NCBI GenBank assembly: GCA_021234155.1
Contig: JAJEKV010000644.1
Coordinates: forward strand, 62,001 to 126,000
Origin: Isoetes taiwanensis
Taxonomy: Eukaryota; Streptophyta; Lycopodiopsida; Isoetales; Isoetaceae
Length of the DNA: 64,000 nucleotides
Direction of reading: 5' to 3'
A program made the translations under genes and the position numbers. Under the pieces are notes generated by a model that was given only the letters and a program-made list of their open reading frames with translations, was not told the origin of the DNA and searched no databases. Shown in pieces: positions 55,678 through 64,000 of this stretch. Each line of letters begins with the position of its first letter. Within the stretch, counting starts at the first letter, position 1.

Positions 55678-55860
55678 TTTTCTCTGAATCCGTGACAAAG
55701 TCCTGTTAGCAAAGACAAAAACAGAAAAATAAAGCCAAGGCGTCTAAGACCAGAGAGCTCGAACTTAGAGTGTTTATTACCTCCGGCGCTTAGCTGATCG
55801 ACCGATCGATTTGATCACGAGTAGAAAAGAAGGACGCAAATCCTGAACGAGAATCACGAT
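55678..55860 (-). promoter_or_regulatory. 5' UTR with intron of the GTPase gene
   Basis: A probable 5' UTR exon lies from about 55,781 leftwards in transcript sense. An intron (55,703-55,780, donor GGAG|GTAATA, acceptor GCTAACAG|GA) precedes the short leader exon ending at the ATG (55,677). The transcription start is not determined, and no clear TATA box is seen within 150 bp. Confidence 0.5.
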
Positions 55861-56464
55861 AGTCTATAGTGAAACGAAAAGATTGTAAAGTCTAGTGGAC
55901 GTAGCTGGCTGGTGAAATGATGGCTTTACGTTTCCGTACAACCGTCGTACATAGAATCTCTGCCAAAAATTCGAGCAGTTATGGCCTGCCGTGAAAATTA
56001 AAATACAAAATATTTCTGACTTGTTACGGGCAAAATATAATTGTTTAAATTCGGTGCTTTTTTTAAATTCGGTGCTTTAGGGGAGGGTGCCCATTAGCTG
56101 CGCACTTAAGCGTAAAAATTTATTTAGCCTCCTAGTAACCACAGGACCATGATAATATACTTGGCCAGCTTTATCCCTAGCGTTTTATTTAACAACCATG
56201 GTCATGTTTGAACTAGCATTAAATAAAAAAAACTTCGTGTATTTTTGGGTTGCCCCCATGGTTCGAAAATAGGGGAGTTCCTCCCCTAAAAATCCGCCCA
56301 CTTGTGTTAAATTCCGGTTATCTTGAAATTTTTCCGGCGATTTTCTGGCAAGAAGATAACAAATTTCCGGCATAATACATTAAAAAATGCACTAACACAT
56401 ATTTTTTCCGGTAGCCTCAAAAAGCGAACGGCATTTTTTCTGGTTAGACTCATTGCTATTTTCG
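55861..56464. other. Divergent intergenic spacer
   Basis: Between the minus-strand GTPase gene and the plus-strand FLZ gene. No gene. Short direct repeats TTAAATTCGGTGCTTT at 56,045-56,080. Confidence 0.5.
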
Positions 56465-56600
56465 AGCCCTGCCCCTAGGGGGGCAAACCCTTGTTTATAT
56501 GGGTTTGTGGCATATCCTAAGTATATGCTAGAATATACTTAGGATATGCTGGTGACTGCTAAAACCTTCCTCCCTGTAAACTGGCGGTCATGGCGGTCAG
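56465..56600. repeat. Diverged copy of the 5.1-kb repeat
   Basis: GCCCCTAGGGGGGCAAACCC, ATGGGTTTGTGGCATAT and CTGTAAACTGGCGGTCAT match 5,143-5,450 in order. A hairpin (AAGTATATGCTAGAATATACTT) lies at about 56,518-56,541. It sits about 130 bp upstream of the FLZ start codon. Confidence 0.75.
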
Positions 56601-56731
56601 GTGCATTCTGATGTTTCAACCGGGTAACTGGCTTCTCGATGCTGGATGCGCCGTTATAGGAGGACAAGATGGAGCTAGGAGTTGAAGCGATGGTGGAACA
56701 GTGGACATTTTAGGTGTAGGTGCAAGTAAGG

Positions 56732-57036
56732 ATGTGCCGGAGTTTGAATACACCCAAAATCCGTGGCTCACCTTCACAGCTTGGCCACAATATTCCAGAA
56801 CCCATGGTTAAGCAAAACTCTTTTCAGAACTTACGACCAACAGAGTCTCAACAGAGTGCTGCCAAGTTCCGGCATCAGGGCAAGGCAATTGTGGAAGAGA
56901 GCATTATGAAAAAGGAAGTTCTCACTCCAGGCACTTTCGATGCAATCCCTCCTTTGTTGTTTGAAGTACATTTTTTAGAGACTTGTTTCTACTGTAAGCG
57001 CACCATTAGGCAGGGCTGCGATATCTATATGTACAG
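56732..57036 (+). CDS. FCS-like zinc finger (FLZ) protein, exon 1
   Basis: From the ATG at 56,732: MCRSLNTPKIRGSPSQLG, a Ser/Gln/Lys-rich low-complexity N-terminus, then HFLETCFYCKRTIRQG and CDIYMYR, the first half of the plant-specific FLZ (DUF581) domain with its CxxC pair. FLZ proteins are plant adaptors known to bind SnRK1 kinase subunits. The exon ends TACAG|GTATGA immediately after MYR; in FLZ genes an intron commonly interrupts the domain here, before GD-AFCS. An upstream in-frame GTG and a short uORF at about 56,669 are ignored. The second half of the finger is not clearly found, so the gene may be incomplete. Confidence 0.75.
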
Positions 57037-58508
57037 GTATGATATACCCTTTTTGCATTTGACTTCTGTTTTATCTGTGAATCTGCTAGTTATTTGTACT
57101 GCGCACTTGTGTGATGCAAAAGGGGTCTTACATTAGCCATCATCTTCTCACTGTCTTCTTTTCATATAAAAAAAAAATGAAGTTTCTTTTGCTTTTTGCT
57201 GCATATCTTTTATGTAAGCAAGAATCTATGATATTTCCATGATATGTTCAACTTTAATTTTGCTAATTCTTCAGTTTTGGTTGAAATGTGCAGTCTTACA
57301 GTTTCATTCTTCTGTTAGTAGGATAACATGCAGCATTATACGAGTCAGTTAAAACATTTAATCATCTAATTGCTAGTGTAGAAAAGGAACTCTATGCAGT
57401 TTCCTAAATTGCTCTGTTTCAATGAATTGACTGAAATTTTTGTAGTACAAATCAGATTCCTAGAAAGGAAGAAAGTGAGACTTACACAAATGTTAACGTA
57501 GATTGAGGCTATGAGAAAGTTTAAGTAGTGTCAGTATCATTTCTGCTATCTTTTCACATTGTTAAAAAAAATTCCTGGGTAACATCAGATTTTTTGATGG
57601 TTACGGTTCTTGTCGCAGTCTTCGGTGGCTAGGGCGGCAGAAGAGAGGAGAGTCGCCTTCCTCTCTCCAATCCGGCACTGTCACCTCCATCCTGGTGCCT
57701 GCAGATATTAGGAAAGTGCTAGCAAGGCAGGACAATCCATTTCAAAATTTCTGGAAAAAGATCTGCACAAATCGCATTTTTCTTCTCCTCTCTGGCGGAC
57801 ATAATCTGGATCTTTTTTGGGGAAACAGGTAACCACAAACGTGGTTCTCTTCTTTGATGTTTTTGCATTATTTCCATCTCCTTTCTTGAAGATGGTCACG
57901 CCGAAATGGTTTGCCCAATTGGGACCGGCCTATAAGGTGAAGAGGAATAGTTTCTCGCCAAGATTCGGGTTGTGGAGATGTGACATCATGTAATTTTTTG
58001 CAAATTGAAACCCTCTCGATCCGAATGGAATTTCTTGGAATGAATTCTATTTTGCCATTATCTCTTCACTCTTTCTTACTAGAAGGAAGATCCGGTCTTT
58101 GCAAATGATGATTAGAAAGATTATGTTTTGTCGTCGGGGAGCTATGCGAGATGAATCGGAATTATTGATTTATATTGAAGAGGCGTTGACAATTAGATAT
58201 ATATGGCAGACTAAAAATCTAAATGCTTAAGCATCTTTGAAGCTTGAGCATAGAAGATTGAGCACGTAAGCACCTAGGTTTCTTTTTAAGCAATCGCTAA
58301 GCTTGAGAAGCCACTCAAATACTTAAATTTGGGTGAAAATTTGCATCGATGCCAAATTACCTTGGCTTTCCATATGGAATTAGCATGCCAGATACTGCTA
58401 TGTCTGAGCATGTGCTTCTTCAGGTACCGATATGCCTGTTCGTGTCATATTTGGCTGCTGTCTTATAGTCTAAGGACATACATCTTCTTTCTACTTCAGC
58501 AATTCAGG
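57037..58508. other. Presumed FLZ intron, repeat-rich
   Basis: Contains a GC-richer foreign-looking stretch at about 57,595-57,900 and AT-rich sequence with AAGCATCTTTGAAGCTTGAG / TAAGCAATCGCTAAGCTTGAG repeats at 58,225-58,310. No gene recognised. Confidence 0.4.
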
Positions 58509-58516
58509 TTATTTGT

Positions 58517-58634
58517 GTGCTTCTCAGGCCAACAGGAATTATTTCGGGAGCCATTGGTTCTTCCTGATCATCTTGCAGCTTCTGGTTCCGATGTGGAGAG
58601 ACATCTCTGTGCCTTAATGCAGATTTGCTATTAG
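58517..58634 (+). CDS. Possible FLZ exon 2 (weak)
   Basis: After the acceptor CAATTCAG the frame that completes the split Arg codon reads LFVCFSGQQELFREPLVLPD and ends at a stop at 58,634. FCS-like residues (VCFS) sit roughly where the second half of an FLZ finger (GD-AFCS-ECR--QI) should be, but the match is poor. Either the domain has decayed or this is not the true exon. Confidence 0.2.
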
Positions 58635-58639
58635 AGCTT

Positions 58640-59977
58640 TTAATAAGTTTCTGCAGTTAAGGGAATGAAGATGTTGAGTCTACTCCTGTAGTAGTTCTCT
58701 TGCTGTAATGAAGCATTGTAATTTCTTCTCTATATAATATAAAAAAAACCACCACCATTCTCTCAAAATTTTGCAGTGTAGACTGTAGACACCGTCATAA
58801 GGAAAAATGCATGTTAGCAACATTCAAGACTAGATCTTCTGGTACAAATACAAAAATAACTGCAGCCGCTGGATAAACTTATTAAATTTTTAACTCTGAA
58901 GTAAGAGTCCACTGATTACTAGTCCAGTAATAGATGGTTTAGCAGGCAGGCCATCTAAGATCCGGTTTTGATAGCTAAGCATATTTTCAACCATCTGAGC
59001 CATGTATATAGTTGGCAGATGATAATTGAAGCTTTAAGGCATGTATAGAATGAAGCAAGAAGAATAGATACTCTGTGAGTTTATTCACCAAGATGTACTG
59101 GGGTGGCACATGCTTGGACAATTCTGATCAAAGGAAATTGTACTGCTAATTCTTCAGGAAGGTTGCAATGGCAATTTAATTGTAATAACCAAATTGCTTG
59201 CACGGACATATGTCCTACTTTTTGTTCTTATGAGAAGAGAATTTTTTGTGACAAAAACTGTAAGTTCCGAGGAGTTGCAGGTTTTATTATAATCTGATCT
59301 GTTTCCTAATTGGTATTAAGCTCTCCATGTGCTGTCTTATATCTATTGGTAGAACATGTGACAATTAATGTATTGTCTTTATATCTTTGCGTCTTGGCAC
59401 ATGGTAACCAGTAATTTGTACTCATGTAGTAAGTAATTTGTAATTCTAGCATCTCTTACAATTTTGTTGATACGACTATGAAGTTCAGGAAGAGTAATTT
59501 TAATGCAATCAGAATGTGATAAATTTAGAAAAAATCAATGTGGAAATAATACAGCAAAAGTGCAATCCATCCATTTGTCTGCACCTTGATGCATTTAGGA
59601 AAAAATGTACAATCCATATTTATACATTTAGGAGGAGGCAATGCAAACAATGTGTGCATTCCATCCACTTGTTTGCACCTCTCAAGTGAACCTTGGAAAA
59701 ACAATATAAGATTAATAAATATGTGCAACTAGTGATATCATTGTTGAGTACATGTTTGAAAAAGCGATAAGATTAATAATGTACAAACCATGTATCATTG
59801 TTGAGTTTAGTGAATGTACAAACAATGCATCATTGTCGAGTACACATTATTGCAAGTACTTGAAGTGGCGTCCCAAAGCTTGCTGAAGAAACAAGTGTCA
59901 AGGTAATGCCTCAGGCTATCGCGGGTTGCCCTTGTTTCCACCTGAACTGACCCTACAATGTTTGGTCCATATCAAGA
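58640..59977. other. Intergenic, one small Cys-rich ORF
   Basis: At 59,103-59,297 (plus) a 64-codon frame contains seven cysteines (CTANSSGRLQWQFNC, CTDICPTFCSYEK, FCDKNCKFRG). I do not recognise a family and there is no clear signal peptide, so chance is possible. At about 59,575-59,720 ATGTACAATCCAT-like words and TTGTTGAGTACATG repeats occur. Nothing else. Confidence 0.3.
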
Positions 59978-60120
59978 TAAGATAAGATAAGATGAATTTT
60001 TACGTCCACGGGAACCCAACGGGCAATAAATGAGGTGGCATCAAGAAGTAAGCTTACAACGTTGTGGTCCATATAAAGTGGCATCGAGAACTAAGCCTGC
60101 AATGTTGTGGTCCATATTAT
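59978..60120 (-). mobile_element. Retroposon 3' end with (ATCTT)n tail
   Basis: On the minus strand CGTTGGGTTCCCGTGGACGT, then AAAAATTC and about four ATCTT units (59,978-59,998). A 55-bp direct repeat (GTGGCATC-AGAA-TAAGC...GTTGTGGTCCATAT) lies next to it at 60,031-60,117. Confidence 0.55.
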
Positions 60121-60840
60121 AATCATGGAAGAACGATGGTTGCAAAGATTGTTTTTGAAATGCATATTATTTTGGTACATGTTTACAAGTCTCAAGAACT
60201 TTCAATGTAAAACTTATGGCCAATATTAATTCCAAACCTCCTGGCTAAGATGTTGACTGAGGCGGAAATGCACAATATTGATGCATCAATTATTACGGTG
60301 AAGTTGTGTCAAGTGCAAATTTTGACAATGAAAACATACTAAAATGTTGCCTAGCTATACAATATACAAGAATCGCCTCCAGTTGTCGAATTGGGATTCT
60401 ATATACTTGCAACAATATTCAATCCCATCACGATTGTTTAGAACAATGGATCCAGGACAATGGATCTACGACAGTTACTATGTCAGCGTGCTGTGATATT
60501 GCTAGTCGAATTTGCACCACTGGAATCCCGGCAACTAGGGTATAAATATCTTAAGCCCGACCTATCATTATGCATGTGATTTGGAATTGGGGAGGACGTT
60601 TTTCCTTTTTAATTCAGTTTCCGTTTTGTTGGCAGAATGCACTCTCCAACTTCCATATTAGTTAGCATTATTGGCGTTTGACACATTGGTTAAGCATTAA
60701 TTTAGATATAAAGGATTCTCAATCACCAAATGTCATCATATGGACTCCAACATGTTGGTGTTATTTGCCCATAAGTCGTATTTAATTAAAGTGGGACAAA
60801 TCTTGAATTTTGGGACTCGGCCTGAAAATGGGACTCAGAA
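60121..60840. other. Region without a recognised gene
   Basis: Only a 79-codon frame without recognisable features (60,306-60,545). No repeat seen. Confidence 0.45.
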
Positions 60841-60864
60841 ATTTCAGAAAGTTGAGCGAGGTGA

Positions 60865-61168
60865 GATCGAAAGGGGGAGGGGCGGGGGAAGGAGAAGAAG
60901 GGGCAAAGAGGCAAGGGGCAAGGGGAACTAAAGGGGAGGGGCAAGGGGGAAGGGGAAGGGGAAGGAGAAGGGCAAGGGAGAAGAAGGGCAAAGAGGCAAG
61001 GGGCAAGGGGGGAAGGGGGAAGGAGAAGAAGGAGAAGGGGGCAAGGGGCAAGGGGCAAGGGAGAAGGGGCAAGGGGCAAGGGGCAAGGGGGACAAGGGGC
61101 AAGGGGCAAGGGGGAAGGTGGCAAGGGGCAAGGGAGAAGAGGGGGCAAGGGGCAAGGAAGGGGGGGCA
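60865..61168 (+). repeat. Purine-only G-rich tract
   Basis: About 300 bp almost entirely of G and A with occasional C, built from GGGGCAAG / GGGAAG / GGAGAAGAAG units. It encodes long low-complexity frames on both strands (for example 127 codons of Pro/Leu on the minus strand) that I do not regard as genes. Many GGGG runs allow G-quadruplex formation. An AT-only stretch (TTAATTAATTAAATAAATAA) follows abruptly at 61,170. Confidence 0.9.
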
Positions 61169-61359
61169 TAATTTAATTAATTAATTAAATAAATAACTAA
61201 TAAAAAATAAATAATTTAATTAATTTAATTAAATAAATAACTAATAAAAAAAATATAAATCATTCTCCTCTTCTAGTAGTGAGTCGAGAATTGGAAAACA
61301 CTTTGACAAAGTGAAAGGGCATCGCTCCATATACATCACGCGGCGCTTCTTCTCGCACC

Positions 61360-62884
61360 GCTAGTTAATAGAGATTTGGAAGCCACCACAAACGCCAGAT
61401 AAACCCAAAGATCACATTGATCTTTTCTACATAGCCCCACTCCAAAACTAAAGATTCACATTGAAAAAACTCACTTTTTCGCACGATGCTTTGTAGTTTT
61501 TCCATGCCCGCTTGAGGAATCTCAACCTTGATCTGCAGACCGATCGCCCATCCCTCGGGCTGGAATGCTTTGTAACATGTACTCCATTCTGGTGCATGAG
61601 TAGCCTGGCGGTATGCTCCATGCGGTTCATATTCCGCCTCTGGAGCTGCACTGTTAGCCAATAGAGATTTGAAGCTCGCTATGGAGGCAGCGGAGGAGAT
61701 GCAACTCCAAGCTCCGGCTCCGGCAGCCAGACACCCAGTTTTGGCAGCCCGAGCTCCAGCTATGGCAGCCCAACTCTCAGCTCCGGCAGCAGCCCAACGA
61801 CTAGTTCCGGCAGCAGCCCAAGTTCTGGCAGTTCTGGGTCGGATCAGATTGCTGCAGATTTTTTAGCGTAAAATGCAAATTAAGGCTCGTAACAGAGCTT
61901 CAAATTCCAAGCATAGTTCCAAATCAAGAACCGGCTGGATTAGCACATCTGAGCCTTGCAGATTCTTTTACCCGGCTTGCAATTTGTAGGTTCTTCAAGA
62001 CACCGCCAGTGCAGAAGCTCCAATCCAAGATCTCGCCAGTGCAGAAGCTCCAATATGAGCCATATATGAAGACCTGGAAGTCGACTCTTCCTCCGCCAAG
62101 CCCCTGAGGTTCTTCATCCTTCTGCCGGTAAGGATTCAAATGAGCAAGGTTTCTTGTTCTGCTTCTGCCGATTCCTGTGGATTTTTTTTTTTTGCTCCTT
62201 CGTTGCATGGCGTTCACAGGGCGGCCCAAATCTGCCATATCCAAGTCCGGCCTTCAGATCTGCTGGGGCTTCGGATCATGGGGGCGTTCACGTATGCCTT
62301 CAAACTACGGGGCTTCAGATCTTCCAGGTGTTCTTCCCTTCTCTTGCAGCTTCTACAACCGGGTTTTGGCGGATCTGCCTCCTTCTTTCTCTCCGCCCTG
62401 CTGCATCTCCATTCTTTCATCTTTGATCTGACGGATCCTTTGATCTGCATTCTTTCATCTGCCTCCTTCTTTCTCTCCTTTGCTCTGCCGGATCGAGGGA
62501 GTTTGAATGCTAGACCATGGCTTCGGCTTAAAAAACAAAGGGAAAATAAAAAATTTAGAGGCCTATGTCGGCTCTCCATAGCTGTGAAGCTTTTCTCGTT
62601 GGGGGTCAATTCCGGTGGGAGCTATGGCTATGGGAGCTTCTTCCGGAAAGAAAGAGTCCAACTGGTACAAAGGATTTTCGTCTCAAATGTGTGTACCAAA
62701 TTTTGAATTTCAACCATGGGCGGGAAAAAAAGGCGGGCTATTAGAAAAAAGGGGGTAAAAAAATACGTTTGAATTTTTTTTTTGAATTTCCAGCATGGGC
62801 AGAAAAAGGGTGGGGTATTAGAATAAAGCGGGGTAAAAAAATACGTTTGAAAAAAAAAGTATTCACACGTTAAACATTGTTAAA
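61360..62884. other. Repeat-like GC-richer block, no recognised gene
   Basis: The 98-codon minus-strand frame at 61,365-61,661 has fair coding composition (YKAFQPEGWAIGLQIKVEIP) but no recognised family. TAGAGATTTG-AAGC words near both 61,369 and 61,662 hint at a bounded repeat. At 61,700-61,830 CAGCTCCGGCAGC-type repeats give an Ala/Pro-rich frame. 62,140-62,700 has overlapping frames in all registers and is probably repeat-derived. Two direct repeats with AAAAAAATACGTTTGAA lie at 62,757-62,855. Confidence 0.35.
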
Positions 62885-62947
62885 CATTATGTTGCCATAG
62901 GGGATGGTCTATTTTTTCGTAGGGGATGGTCTATTATGTTGCCATAG
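62885..62947. repeat. Minisatellite, left part
   Basis: Units of GTAGGGGATGGTCTATTTTT and ATGTTGCCATAGGGGATGG. The array resumes at 63,517 on the far side of a retroposon. Confidence 0.8.
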
Positions 62948-63516
62948 GAAGGAAGGAAGAAACTTTTAATGTCCACGGAACCCAATCGGGTTATGGGACC
63001 ACAAGTACAAAACGGGACCGAAGTCCCTAACCAGAACAAGGACCGAAGCCCACAGAACAAACCATAATCACCATGGCCCAGATTAAAAACCACCTGGGAA
63101 AAAACTGTTGCCAGGATGACTACGCATCCAAAAATCCATGCTATTGCAAAAAGCAATAAGCATACCTCCAACAGACAAGACTTCACCGAACGCCTCGGAA
63201 CCGTAACCTCTTCACAACTGGGTGCTGGAAAACCGACGCCCCCAACGCCAATCGCCCACGGCCAGGAAGGCGGCGCGAGAGAAACCGCCGTGGAAATCGC
63301 CCAGTGGAGGTGCCTCCTCACTAAAGCGCTCCACCGATCCAGGCATGCTCTCAGGCACACACGCTCAGGCACGCTCTCACAGGCAGGCGCCACCCATCAC
63401 TGCACCTCCCAGGCGCCATCCATCACTACGCCAGAGACAACCCCCGAGAAGCCCAGCGCTCAAGCGGTGGGCGGGTGGCCAGCAAAGCCCCAAAGGAAAG
63501 GAAGGGCCCTGAAGGC
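62948..63516 (-). mobile_element. Retroposon, longer copy of the 9.28-kb insert
   Basis: 62,948-63,142 matches 9,281-9,481 almost exactly, with the same TTCC-type tail on the minus strand. Here the element continues about 370 bp further 5', GC-rich. It sits between two parts of one minisatellite, so the array was split by insertion. The minus-strand 168-codon frame spans the repeat and lacks recognisable domains. Confidence 0.75.
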
Positions 63517-63600
63517 AGGATGGTCTATTTTTTCGTAGGGGATGGTCTATTTTTTCGTAGGGGATGGTCTATTATGTTGCCATAGGGGATGGTCTATTAG
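63517..63600. repeat. Minisatellite, right part
   Basis: Three to four copies of GGATGGTCTATTTTTTCGTAG / ATTATGTTGCCATAG continue the array at 62,885. Confidence 0.8.
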
Positions 63601-64000
63601 AAAATATATAGCATAGGATATTGTATTTATTAGAAAACATTGACATACTAAAAAGGGAAGGGGGGAGGAGGGGGGAGGAGGGGGGGGGAGGGGGGTCTAT
63701 TTTTGGTCTATGTATACATAGAAAATGCATAGGTATGGAAAGCACTTAGAAAATACATAGGATATGGTGCAACTAATAATGATTTGCACTCTATGATATT
63801 GGAGGTAGAAAACTATGTTTGTAGGCAAGTAGGTTCGCCACATTTGTTGTATGTTTGATTACATTTGAACAAAGGTATAGTATTATGATATGATGTTTGA
63901 AAGTTAATCATTTTTTACCGCCTCGGACCTGTTGTGTTTTCCACTCTAAATGGCCTTAGACTTGTGTTTTTCATCTTGAGAGCTTTAGATCTGCGTTTTT
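63601..64000. other. AT-rich end of window, no gene
   Basis: Contains a G-run block at about 63,655-63,697 (GGGGGGAGGAGG units). Nothing else recognised. Confidence 0.5.

Noticed and set aside
60782-61184. Long Pro/Leu-rich and Gly/Arg-rich frames on both strands
   Set aside because: They are by-products of the purine-only repeat and have no domain structure.
62140-62706. 188-codon plus-strand frame
   Set aside because: Several overlapping frames of similar length exist here on both strands, with low-complexity Phe/Ser/Leu composition. No family pattern and no start context.
62887-63393. 168-codon minus-strand frame
   Set aside because: It crosses a retroposon and part of a minisatellite, and the shared part also occurs in a truncated non-coding copy at 9.28 kb.

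Overview
This window is nuclear DNA of a land plant. It is AT-rich and gene-poor, has spliced genes with GT-AG introns, and is full of plant-type transposons: Copia, Gypsy, LINE, tRNA-derived SINE, CACTA, hAT, MITE and Helitron-like elements. Plant-specific families are present, including an FCS-like zinc finger (FLZ) protein and RLCK-type kinases. The one large gene encodes a GBP-like GTPase joined to a Cys-rich region and a VWA domain. I associate that architecture with non-seed plants and algae rather than flowering plants, so a fern, lycophyte or bryophyte is my guess. That is inference only.

Layout. Positions 1-73 are a fragment of a second copy of the big GTPase gene, cut by a Copia LTR; a decayed Copia gag follows (to ~0.83 kb). 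A 1.9-kb inverted-repeat transposon sits in a minisatellite (1.06-2.96 kb). From 6.27 to 24.7 kb lies a tandem segmental duplication carrying RLCK pseudogene exons and a small nuclear-protein gene with its own TATA box. Copy 2 is split by a 7.6-kb CACTA element (11,260-18,874) with a 3-bp target duplication, and the uninterrupted target survives in copy 1. Each copy also carries a private MITE whose empty site is preserved in the other copy. A Helitron-like element at 23.9-26.3 kb carries a decayed piece of a tRNA m1A58 methyltransferase (TRM61) gene.

From 26 to 48 kb is repeat territory. It contains SINEs, two hAT elements with perfect 8-bp target duplications (30,990-33,423, with a LINE nested inside, and 42,041-43,326), a LINE copy with an 18-bp target duplication, a Gypsy gag relic, two foldback elements of one family, and receptor-kinase C-terminal pseudogenes at 46.1-47.0 kb.

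The main genic region is 48.4-57 kb. On the minus strand is a three-coding-exon gene of about 2,259 codons encoding a multidomain GTPase/VWA protein, interrupted in this sequence by two single-base frameshifts of opposite sign. Divergently, on the plus strand, is the first exon of an FLZ zinc-finger gene. The last 7 kb is repeat-rich, with a long purine-only G-rich tract and a retroposon inserted in a minisatellite.

In short, one potentially functional large gene and one FLZ gene stand beside a well-resolved, datable stack of nested transposon insertions.
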